A stretch of 7,187 bases of DNA from Planctomycetota bacterium (GTDB lineage: Bacteria; Planctomycetota; Planctomycetia; Pirellulales; UBA7805). The position numbers and the translations under genes were made by a program. The notes below the pieces were generated by a model. The model saw only the letters and a program-made list of their open reading frames with translations, did no database searches and was not told the origin of the DNA. Where the stretch lies: assembly GCA_030605285.1 (NCBI GenBank), contig JAUWIQ010000096.1, forward strand, positions 1-7,187, given 5' to 3'. Below, piece after piece: positions 1-6,358 of this stretch. Numbering within the stretch: the first letter of the stretch is position 1; each line of letters starts with the position of its first letter.

Positions 1-72
1 AAGCGGCCTAGTCCGCCAGAAAAGACAGCGTCAGCCAGATTGTCGCACGTTGTCGGTATGCTCAGACACCTA

Positions 73-108
73 AAGCTCTCTTAGGCCAGTCCCGGAGAGG
101 GCTTTTTT
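73..108 (+). terminator. Intrinsic terminator of an upstream plus-strand unit
   Basis: The arms at 73-82 and 95-104 pair over 10 bp, including two G-U wobbles, around a 12-nt loop, and the 3' arm runs into six T (103-108). On the minus strand the two wobbles become A-C mismatches and only three T follow, so the plus direction is clearly favoured. It probably ends a gene lying to the left. Two plus frames are open from the window edge and stop at 71-73 (TAA) and 82-84 (TAG); either could be a gene tail, but each is too short to identify. The site also separates that unit from the convergent lipoprotein gene. Confidence 0.65.
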
Positions 109-154
109 GTCACCTGCAGCAGTCGGGGGGTGAATCTCCCCGTTGCCCTTCTGG

Positions 155-448
155 CTACGGAGCAGCAACGGATGGGTTCCTCGCCTCAGGAGCTGTTCCA
201 TCGAATGGCTTAGCGACTGATACATTGTCTGTCGATCCCCCCGTTTTTTCTTCCATGAGATGCGCGTAAGCCTCGTCATCCGGTGGGCCATTCGGAGGTG
301 TCACGAGGGGCGGGCCACACCAGTTGGGATAGGTGTAGCCGATCATATTGGGAAAGCTTCGCTGATAGTGATGCGAAGCCGAGTAACAGCCGCCGAGGAA
401 GATGCTGGCAAGCAATACCGAGCCGCACCAGATAAAAAAACGGGACAT
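155..448 (-). CDS. Small putative lipoprotein, 97 aa
   Basis: I do not recognise a family. The N-terminus is a classic lipoprotein signal: basic start (MSR), a hydrophobic stretch at about residues 4-18, and a lipobox LGGC ending at Cys21, the expected lipidation site. The mature part (about 77 aa) is rich in Pro, Gly and Tyr/Trp near its start (YTYPNWCGPP, residues 35-44) and then polar, with no recognisable domain; it is probably a membrane-anchored periplasmic or surface peptide. The ATG at 446-448 is preceded on the minus strand by AAAGGAA (457-463) with an 8-nt spacer, which supports this start. The gene is transcribed divergently from the tRNA and converges on the unit ended by the terminator at 73-108. 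Short proline-rich lipoproteins of this kind are common in planctomycetes; function unknown. Confidence 0.72.
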   Translation of the reverse strand: MSRFFIWCGSVLLASIFLGGCYSASHHYQRSFPNMIGYTYPNWCGPPLVTPPNGPPDDEAYAHLMEEKTGGSTDNVSVAKPFDGTAPEARNPSVAAP

Positions 449-628
449 GGATGTAATTCCTTTGGGTCAACGCGTGACAATGAGCGGGTTTCTCCGGGTT
501 GTCGGCGTGCGTCTGCGAGGTAGACTTGTGGCTGATCTGGGATTGTCACTTTCAGGTTGTTAACATGGTGGAAGGATCCGCCAGCAGCCAGATTTTTCTT
601 GTTCTGTGTTCCTCGATGGATCGAAACT

Positions 629-702
629 ACCCCGGTAGCTCAGCTGGATAGAGCAGCTGACTTCTAATCAGCAGGTCGCAGGTTCGAATCCTGCCCGGGG
701 TA
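629..702 (+). tRNA. tRNA-Arg (anticodon UCU)
   Basis: A complete cloverleaf can be drawn. The acceptor stem is ACCCCGG (629-635) with CCGGGGT (695-701), all seven pairs matched. The D stem is GCTC (638-641) with GAGC (651-654). The anticodon stem is GCTGA (656-660) with TCAGC (668-672) around the loop CTTCTAA, giving anticodon TCT at 663-665, which reads AGA. The T arm is GCAGG (678-682), loop TTCGAAT, CCTGC (690-694). A702 is the discriminator. CCA is not encoded (CTC follows), so it must be added after transcription. The T-loop and U8-A9 are canonical and I see no intron, so the gene looks functional. Confidence 0.97.
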
Positions 703-1031
703 CTCGAAAACGTTGGTGAACTAGGGTCTTTTGTTTTCCTTGCACCCGGGGTTTTTCGCTGCTACCCGGGTACTGCCGCTGGATACATTTCGGGGATTTT
801 TATGCTACGGGAACCGAGTTCCAGCAGATGCCGATCCGGAGATTTTTGGATCAGGTTCAGAATCCCCCCGGATATCAGTTGTATCGGTTGCGGTGACTCT
901 GCCGCTTAAAGAAAACGAACTACGACTGCTAGCACTTCTGCAAATGCAGCGAAACGATTTCTATGCTGCTCGCCTGGCGCGTGGGACCCTACGCGTAACA
1001 GCCGAGACCACTGCGGTGTTTGGTTAGGGGC
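703..1031. other. Intergenic region downstream of tRNA-Arg; no supported gene
   Basis: About 330 bp between the tRNA and the stop of the convergent transglutaminase gene. A 98-codon plus-strand frame (731-1027) would need a TTG start without a ribosome binding site and resembles no family. A second plus frame reads protein-like from about 780 to a TGA at 894-896 but has only a 22-codon ATG version (828-896). Together these could be a decayed gene or chance. A CCCGGG-based inverted repeat lies at 744-771 and a GC-rich hairpin at 977-996. No clear terminator for the tRNA was found. Confidence 0.5.
744..771. repeat. Inverted repeat ACCCGGG / CCCGGGT
   Basis: Perfect 7-bp arms at 744-750 and 765-771 are separated by 14 nt. 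Each arm itself holds the palindrome CCCGGG, and the first arm region (745-752, CCCGGGGT) repeats the 3' acceptor end of the tRNA (694-701). It lies 42 nt beyond the tRNA. No T-tract follows, so it does not look like an intrinsic terminator; it may be a transcript 3'-end structure or chance in GC-rich DNA. Confidence 0.35.
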
Positions 1032-1847
1032 TTAGTCTGCAAGCCGGTCGGCCCAGACGGAGAGTTCATTGAAAACAGCGTTTTCGTAGGTCGTCACCAT
1101 CGCCACATCGAGCGCATCGCGTCCGCGCCCGACAACGATGCGTCCAATACGACGTTCATTGTTTCTGGGGTCGAAGGTCCACCAGCGGTCGCCCAGATAG
1201 GCCTCGAACCAGGCATGGAAGTCCATCGGATACGCCGATACCACATCGATGTCGGGCAAATATCCGAACGTGTAACGGGCTGGAATGTCAAACGATCGGC
1301 AAAACGTCACCGCGAGGTGAGCGAAGTCGCGGCAAACGCCGGTACCACTTTCAAACGTTGCGACGGACGTGGTGAGCGGTGTGCTGCTGCCGTGTCTGAA
1401 CTGCAGGTGGTTGTGGACGAACTCGCTGATTTCCTGCACGCGCCGGTAACCGGGTGGGGTCGCGCCAAAAAGTTCATACGCAGTTGTCGCCATCTGGTCG
1501 GATAGACAGTAACGACTTGGTGAGGTGTAAATCAGCACCTTGTCGGGCAGATCGTCCGCTGTGAGTTCAGGTGCATTGATATCGGTGGCGTCGAGCAAAA
1601 AGGGTGTCCTTACGACCGCATCGTAACGCAGGGAAAATTCTCCGGACGGCACGGTGAGCCGCTGACAGGTATTGCCATACAAGTCAAAATACTCGTGGCG
1701 GGCAACATCGGGCTCCATCTGCCACGACTCTTCGAGGAGTTCCTGAATCTTGCCACAACGCGGTTGCACTTGAAACACGGCAGGGCTCCACTCGGAGGCC
1801 ATGCCGCCAAATTTGCAGCCGACTCGAATCCGAATTGACTCGTCCAC
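1032..1847 (-). CDS. Transglutaminase-like cysteine protease family protein, 271 aa
   Basis: This is a papain-fold protein of the bacterial transglutaminase-like superfamily (COG1305 type). The N-terminal part (about residues 1-100) looks like the transglutaminase-associated beta domain, with the typical DLYGN at 55-59. The core follows, with the full catalytic triad: Cys172 in GTGVCRDFAHL, His211 in DFHAWFEAYL and Asp226 in WWTFDPRNN. Length is usual for the family. There is no signal peptide or membrane segment, so a cytoplasmic location is likely. The family includes amide-hydrolysing peptidases and a few cross-linking enzymes; the substrate here cannot be told. The GTG start (1845-1847) is fixed by AAAGGAG seven nt upstream. 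The gene is co-directional with the DUF11 gene but 295 bp away, so probably transcribed on its own. Its 3' end faces the tRNA region. Confidence 0.93.
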   Translation of the reverse strand: MDESIRIRVGCKFGGMASEWSPAVFQVQPRCGKIQELLEESWQMEPDVARHEYFDLYGNTCQRLTVPSGEFSLRYDAVVRTPFLLDATDINAPELTADDLPDKVLIYTSPSRYCLSDQMATTAYELFGATPPGYRRVQEISEFVHNHLQFRHGSSTPLTTSVATFESGTGVCRDFAHLAVTFCRSFDIPARYTFGYLPDIDVVSAYPMDFHAWFEAYLGDRWWTFDPRNNERRIGRIVVGRGRDALDVAMVTTYENAVFNELSVWADRLAD

Positions 1848-1853
1848 AACGAT

Positions 1854-1860
1854 CTCCTTT
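1854..1860 (-). promoter_or_regulatory. Ribosome binding site of the transglutaminase-like gene
   Basis: On the minus strand this reads AAAGGAG, with 6 nt between it and the GTG start at 1847. It is the strongest Shine-Dalgarno sequence in the window and is what selects GTG over the in-frame ATG at residue 16. Confidence 0.7.
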
Positions 1861-2103
1861 GTGGCGCGAGTCGAATCAGCTGGCTCGGTAGTCGGTGCGA
1901 ACGTTCGTACTGCCGGTATCTCTGGATGTTGTGAGCATCCGCTGTGCGATTCACGCCTACGGAAAGGAATTCTAATCCTACAAACTGGTAATCACCAGAT
2001 TGGTAATGAATGTTTGGGCATTCAAGGAGGCCTTTGACGCAGGTGGCCGTAGACGCATGGTGGTGGGTTTCTCTGCTGCCTCTCCCGCGAGCAAACACAC
2101 CCA

Positions 2104-2117
2104 GCGGGGTCCCCCGC
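2104..2117. terminator. GC-rich hairpin between two minus-strand genes; possible terminator
   Basis: GCGGGG and CCCCGC form a compact inverted repeat 26 nt beyond the stop of the DUF11 gene. Read on the minus strand it is followed only by a mixed T/G stretch (TGGGTGTGTTT), a poor U-tract. Read on the plus strand a run of six T begins 8 nt later (2125-2130), but no plus-strand gene is known upstream. It may limit read-through from the DUF11 gene into the transglutaminase gene. The rest of the 1848-2142 gap holds no convincing gene. Confidence 0.3.
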
Positions 2118-2142
2118 ACGGAAATTTTTTGGTGTGGGGCCC

Positions 2143-3666
2143 CTATTTGAGCAATCGGGGAGCGGTATCCCCGCGAAAAGCGGGTCTTTCCGCGACGTAC
2201 GTTGCCTTGTTGTCTGAATAAAAGAAGGCTTCTCCCTCCACGGCCAGCTTGGAGTGCGACGAATTGTCTCCATAGGTTACGTGAACGATATGTTCGCCCT
2301 GCTTGTGCCCGAGGGCTTTAAATTTAAATTCTCGCCTCTGGCCGATCGCGAGACTGATTGGCGAGAAGCTAAGGTGCCTACCGGCCACGGATACGCCGTC
2401 CATTGGTGCCGCTTCGAGTCCTTCTGGTAGATCCACACCCAGGACGACAATATCAGCGTGGCGCGTGCCGTGATTGGTTATGATCACTGAAAAATGGACT
2501 ATCTCACCGACCTCAACCGGTCCGCTTCGATTGATGACAGTTGCATACAATTGCGGCCGGATCACGACTTCGGTGGCGATCTGGTCGGCTGCATTCAGGC
2601 CTGCTTTAGTCGTTGCCGTAGTTTGTGGTACCTGCCGACCTTCTTGATCAGCACGTATATAAACCGACCAGGATGCTTCTTCGCTCGGGTTCAACTGCGG
2701 TAGTTGCCAACAAAGCAAATTTTCGGTCTTGTTGCAGATTGCTTCCTTGCTAGTTCCCAAAATGGTTAATCCAAAGGGTACGGACATCACCACCTTGATA
2801 TCGTGGGTTGCCGCGTCTCCCGGATTGGTAACTTTGACAACATACTCGCCATTGCGATGTAAATAGCGAATCGCGGGGCCTTTCATGGCAACCGCGAGCA
2901 GTGGACGGTTGATCTTGGTCTGCCACTCGGCCTGAACCAATTGGCCCATATCGTCGCTCGCCGTAAAGGTCGCGTCCAAAATGCCCTCAGTAACTGCATT
3001 GCCGCAGAAACAAAAGACCTGTGACTCACCCGGAGCCAATTCTTCAAGCGAACAGGGCGCAGTAGAAGTCTCGTCAATATGTGTTTCGCTGGGGAGGTCT
3101 GGCTTGACAACGACCTTCCTGGCGATCCCATCCCCTCGATTCGATACCGTCACTTTGTATTCAACACTTTTCCCGTATCCGACCTCGATGGGAGCCGAAC
3201 AGTGGATTGCCAGCTTTGCCTGGCGGACTTGAATGTTGGTATCTGACTGGGTCGCAAAGCTCGTACGGGCCTGGAGTTGTATCGGCCCAATTTTTTCTGG
3301 CTTGAATTGCAAGCGAATTTTGCGTTCCTCATGGGCCGCAATTTTCCCCAGGTTGAACCTTGCTATGTGATCTTCCACGCGACCCGGTTTAGGCGACGAG
3401 TCAACCAGCGGCGCGCCAGGAGGCAAGGCAATCTGCACCACGACGACCTCTGCAGAGGCACCCCCGATATTTTTTACGGCCAAGGTGTAAGTCGCGATTT
3501 TCCCCAAACTGATTTCCGTTGGTGCGGTGGTCTGGACTGATAGCATCGGTGCCAGATTATCGACGCTTGCGCGGTCGCGAGGTGTTTCCACCTGTCCGCT
3601 CGCAACGGAGACGAATAGCAGGCTAGACACAAAAAGGCCAAACCGTAACGAATGCGCGTCAATCAT
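2143..3666 (-). CDS. Secreted protein with four DUF11-type beta-sandwich repeats, 507 aa
   Basis: Residues 1-24 form a Sec signal peptide (hydrophobic FGLFVSSLLFVSVASG, cleavage probably before Gln25). Four repeats of about 110 aa follow, near residues 39-148, 151-250, 255-364 and 371-479. Each has the DUF11/'conserved repeat domain' pattern: a strand of alternating hydrophobics, Y/F-x-V-x-V-x-N-x-G (for example YTLAVKNIGG, YKVTVSNRGD, YVVKVTNPGD, FSVIITNHGT), a V-x-LP turn, then L-x-P/A-G-E before the last strands. Such Ig-like repeats occur in extracellular and cell-wall proteins, notably in planctomycetes, and usually have structural or adhesive roles. All six cysteines of the mature protein lie in repeats 2 and 3. 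The frame is open back to a TTG at 3759 with AGGAG nearby, but that adds a polar 31-residue leader before the signal peptide; ATG 3664-3666 with AGGAAAGAG upstream fits better. No sorting signal or C-terminal membrane anchor is seen. Precise role unknown. Confidence 0.88.
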   Translation of the reverse strand: MIDAHSLRFGLFVSSLLFVSVASGQVETPRDRASVDNLAPMLSVQTTAPTEISLGKIATYTLAVKNIGGASAEVVVVQIALPPGAPLVDSSPKPGRVEDHIARFNLGKIAAHEERKIRLQFKPEKIGPIQLQARTSFATQSDTNIQVRQAKLAIHCSAPIEVGYGKSVEYKVTVSNRGDGIARKVVVKPDLPSETHIDETSTAPCSLEELAPGESQVFCFCGNAVTEGILDATFTASDDMGQLVQAEWQTKINRPLLAVAMKGPAIRYLHRNGEYVVKVTNPGDAATHDIKVVMSVPFGLTILGTSKEAICNKTENLLCWQLPQLNPSEEASWSVYIRADQEGRQVPQTTATTKAGLNAADQIATEVVIRPQLYATVINRSGPVEVGEIVHFSVIITNHGTRHADIVVLGVDLPEGLEAAPMDGVSVAGRHLSFSPISLAIGQRREFKFKALGHKQGEHIVHVTYGDNSSHSKLAVEGEAFFYSDNKATYVAERPAFRGDTAPRLLK

Positions 3667-4464
3667 GATTTCGTACTCTTTCCTGAAGAATTCAAAATTT
3701 TCCGTGACAGCGCCCCACCGACGAGGAATGAACCCCTCGCCAGCGGTCAGCGACCGCAATGGCTCTCCTGCAGCCTCTGCTTGCCATCTACCGGTCTACT
3801 GAAGCGGGTGCCTTTCAAACCAGGCAGGCCCAGCCGCCCCATATCTTGACCCTGTAACGGTTGTATCGGACATGCTGCATTTGCCGCTTGACAGGAAATG
3901 GGTGGCTGCACAAACCACAGTGAGTATTTAGAGAAATACCGGTACTTTGGGCGATTTGAATAGACCTGGTGTTTTTAACAAGGATTTTATCGGACCGTGG
4001 TCCTGCCCCAGGGTGCTTGCAGGCGATACGGCTCGGGAATGGCCCACGACGAGTCCAAAATTTGCCGTCGAGCAAGCGTCGCGCAAGGGATGCCCGCAAG
4101 AAGATTTGGAATCCGCACTCGACCATTCCAGGCGAAGTGTTGTGTCAGTCAGGGTATCCCCGGTAGCCCCTGAGATTAAACCTAAGGTTTGATCCTCCTG
4201 GGACAATGTACCCACGGTGATTTCACGCGATTGAAGCACCTTCTCCCAAACGCTCCGAGAGTCTGTAACCAAGATCCGCTCCCGCCAATCAGGAATTGAG
4301 TACCGATCTAGTTTTCCAAACTCGTCGTTCTCAAGGGTCTCTGCAAAGGGTGAGACCGCTTGGCGGACCCGAAAAAGACATTCCGACATTTGTGAGGGGC
4401 GTTGGTCAGTCGATCGTTTCTGCGGTCTAATAGTCGTTTATCCCTTTTGTGACCCACCGAGTTC
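3667..4464. other. Gene-poor stretch between the DUF11 and UbiD-like genes
   Basis: About 800 bp with only one weak minus-strand ORF (3928-4389, listed separately). The 260 bp next to the DUF11 start (3667-3927) should hold that gene's promoter, but I could not pick a convincing -35/-10 pair. The 75 bp before the UbiD-like gene contain TTGGTC (4402-4407) and TCTAAT (4426-4431) with an 18-nt spacer, a possible but weak sigma70-type promoter for it. No inverted repeat or mobile-element end was recognised. Confidence 0.45.
3928..4389 (-). CDS. Doubtful hypothetical protein, 153 aa
   Basis: No family is recognised. The first 85-90 residues have a protein-like make-up: acidic and basic residues mixed with spaced hydrophobics, for example IPDWRERILVTD (34-45) and SVWEKVLQSREITVG (48-62). 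The last 60 residues are low in acidic residues and look less coding. There is no signal peptide or membrane segment. The ATG at 4387-4389 has no Shine-Dalgarno sequence, and the frame is open only 48 nt further upstream without another start. A second minus-strand frame (3815-4126) overlaps its 3' half and carries a CxxC near its end, so a frameshifted or decaying gene is possible. It would be divergent from the UbiD-like gene, 81 bp apart. It may be real, a remnant, or chance. Confidence 0.3.
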   Translation of the reverse strand: MSECLFRVRQAVSPFAETLENDEFGKLDRYSIPDWRERILVTDSRSVWEKVLQSREITVGTLSQEDQTLGLISGATGDTLTDTTLRLEWSSADSKSSCGHPLRDACSTANFGLVVGHSRAVSPASTLGQDHGPIKSLLKTPGLFKSPKVPVFL

Positions 4465-4470
4465 GTGGAA

Positions 4471-6297
4471 ATGACCTACCGTAGCCTTCAAGAATGTGTT
4501 GATGATCTGGATGCCAGCGGGCAGCTCGTGCGGATCGAAGCGGAGATTGATCCCCACTTGGAGGCAGCTGAAATCCATCGCAGGGTTTATCGGGTTGGGG
4601 GCCCGGCCGTCTTCTATGCCCGAGTCAAGGATTCGCCATTTCCGATGGTCAGCAATCTGTTCGGTACCCTAGAGCGGGCGCGCTATCTCTTTCGACATAC
4701 ACTGGAGAATGTGCGGCGACTGATTGAGCTGAAATTGGATGCCCGCGATTTCTGGAGGCGACCCACGCGTTATCTCAAGGTTCCCCTGACAGCGCGGCAT
4801 ACCATGCCACGGCGCGTCCGCTATGGACCAGTGCTTCAGGCCACGACAACGATTGATCAACTGCCCCAGCTTGTCTCATGGCCTGACGATGGCGGGGCGT
4901 TTGTCACCTTGCCTCAGGTCTATACCGAAGATATTGCGCACCGAGGTATCGGGCAGTCCAATCTGGGCATGTATCGCATTCAGATTTCCGGTGGGCGTTA
5001 TGAAGCCAACCAGGAAATCGGCATGCACTACCAATTGCATCGTGGCATTGGCGTCCATCATGCCGCCGCAATTCGGGCCGGTGTGCCGTTGCGCGTCAAT
5101 ATCTTTGTGGGCGGCCCACCGGCAATGAACCTTGCCGCAGTGATGCCGTTACCCGAGGGGCTTTCCGAGTTGCGTTTTGCCGGTGCCCTGGCAGGCCGCC
5201 GGGTGCGAATGATCACGCATGGCGAGGCCCTGCCTATCTGTGCCGATGTGGATTTTTGTATTTCGGGTTATGTGATTCCCGACAAGAAACTTCCCGAAGG
5301 GCCCTTTGGAGACCACCTGGGGTATTACAGTCGGGCACACGATTTTCCAGTCATGCGGGTTGAGAAGGTTTATCATCGCCGGGGAGCGATTTGGCCTTTT
5401 ACGATTGTGGGACGACCTCCACAGGAAGATACTATTTTTGGTGAGCTGATCCATGAGTTGACAGGCCCCATCATCCCCACCCTGATTCCCGGCCTCAAAG
5501 CAGTCCATGCAGTCGATGCGGCAGGCGTCCATCCGTTGTTGTTGGCAATCGGCAGCGAACGTTATGTGCCTTTTGACAAAACAGCGCGGCCCGCCGAACT
5601 GCTCACGCAAGCCTCCGCCATTCTGGGACAGGGTCAATTGTCGCTGGCAAAATATTTATGGATTACCGAGGAGAATGGTGACGCCTCTCCCGATATCCAG
5701 CAAGTAGATCAGTTTTTCATGTACTTCCTCTGCCGGGTTGACTGGCGACGCGATCTGCATTTCCATACCCGGACTACGATCGATACGCTGGATTATTCCG
5801 GCAGCGGCCTGAATGAGGGCTCCAAAGTGGTGATTGCCGCCGTGGGGCCCCCTCGGCGGGAACTGCCGGCGACCGTGCCCGCCGATCTGCAGTTGCCCGA
5901 GGGCTTAAGCGAACCCCGCATTCCCTTTCCCGGTGCCTTGGTGGTGCAGGGGCCAGACTTTACCAAGGGAGCAGACCTTAAGGAAATATTGGATTCTTGT
6001 CCGGACGATAAGATGGTTGGGGAATTCCCGTTGGTTGTGGTTGTCGATGACAGTCACTTTGCTACGGATTCACTGGCGAATTTTCTCTGGGTGACATTCA
6101 CATGTAGCAATCCAGCAGCCGACATTCACGGTGTGGGATCCTTTGTGCAAGACAAGCATTGGGGCTGTGAAGGCTCGTTGGTGATTGATGCGCGCACGAA
6201 ACCCCACCACGCGCCACCGCTCAGGGAAGATCCTGATATCACGCGGCGGGTCGACAGGCTTGCTGCACCCGGTGGCCCGCTACACGGGATTATTTGA
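4471..6297 (+). CDS. UbiD-family prenylated-FMN-dependent decarboxylase, long form, 608 aa
   Basis: UbiD enzymes reversibly decarboxylate aromatic or alpha,beta-unsaturated acids in the cytoplasm with prenylated FMN made by UbiX. From family knowledge (fungal Fdc1 and E. coli UbiD), the key residues can be placed: cofactor/metal ligands Asn164 (SNLGMYR), His190 (LHRG) and Glu233 (LSELRFAG), and catalytic Arg169, Glu276 and Asp281 (EGPFGD). Fdc1 has Glu at the last position; Asp is normal in UbiD. The conserved GRPPQED lies at 314-320. The protein is about 100 aa longer than E. coli UbiD (497 aa). The extra C-terminal portion, with FLWVTFTCSNP and HWGCEGSLVIDAR (563-575), matches the roughly 600-aa form known from Bacteroidetes, Chlamydiae and planctomycetes, often named menaquinone biosynthesis decarboxylase. 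A late quinone step (MqnL-like) is therefore a reasonable inference, not shown. ATG 4471 is chosen because MTYRSLQ matches the usual family start; a GTG two codons earlier (4465) is possible. Neither has a clear ribosome site. No ubiX lies in the window. Confidence 0.96.
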   Translation: MTYRSLQECVDDLDASGQLVRIEAEIDPHLEAAEIHRRVYRVGGPAVFYARVKDSPFPMVSNLFGTLERARYLFRHTLENVRRLIELKLDARDFWRRPTRYLKVPLTARHTMPRRVRYGPVLQATTTIDQLPQLVSWPDDGGAFVTLPQVYTEDIAHRGIGQSNLGMYRIQISGGRYEANQEIGMHYQLHRGIGVHHAAAIRAGVPLRVNIFVGGPPAMNLAAVMPLPEGLSELRFAGALAGRRVRMITHGEALPICADVDFCISGYVIPDKKLPEGPFGDHLGYYSRAHDFPVMRVEKVYHRRGAIWPFTIVGRPPQEDTIFGELIHELTGPIIPTLIPGLKAVHAVDAAGVHPLLLAIGSERYVPFDKTARPAELLTQASAILGQGQLSLAKYLWITEENGDASPDIQQVDQFFMYFLCRVDWRRDLHFHTRTTIDTLDYSGSGLNEGSKVVIAAVGPPRRELPATVPADLQLPEGLSEPRIPFPGALVVQGPDFTKGADLKEILDSCPDDKMVGEFPLVVVVDDSHFATDSLANFLWVTFTCSNPAADIHGVGSFVQDKHWGCEGSLVIDARTKPHHAPPLREDPDITRRVDRLAAPGGPLHGII

Positions 6298-6348
6298 TTG
6301 CTCCCGGGTAAGGTTCGTGTAAGATTCGATTGTGGGCCTCGTGCCTCC

Positions 6349-6352
6349 GGAG
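6349..6352 (+). promoter_or_regulatory. Ribosome binding site of the prepilin-peptidase-like gene
   Basis: GGAG stands 6 nt before the ATG at 6359. It decides for this ATG against the in-frame GTG at 6332, which would add nine residues and has no such site. Confidence 0.65.
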
Positions 6353-6358
6353 TTTGTA

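Noticed and set aside
977..996. 8-bp GC-rich hairpin as a terminator of the transglutaminase gene
   Set aside because: No T-tract on either side, and its two G-U pairs become mismatches on the minus strand.
731..1027. 98-codon plus-strand ORF after the tRNA, as an intact gene
   Set aside because: TTG start with no ribosome site, no recognisable domain, and an uneven composition. It is kept only as a possible remnant.
1020..1505. 161-codon plus-strand ORF opposite the transglutaminase gene
   Set aside because: It is antisense to a clear family member with a full catalytic triad; a shadow frame.
3667..3759. Longer start (TTG at 3759) for the DUF11 protein
   Set aside because: AGGAG lies nearby, but the start would put 31 polar residues before an otherwise ideal signal peptide that begins at the ATG 3664-3666.
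5149..5637. 162-codon minus-strand ORF inside the UbiD-like gene
   Set aside because: It is antisense to conserved UbiD motifs and has no features of its own; a shadow frame.
6332..6358. GTG start at 6332 for the prepilin-peptidase-like protein
   Set aside because: The ATG at 6359 has GGAG six nt upstream and begins right before the membrane segment, as in the family.
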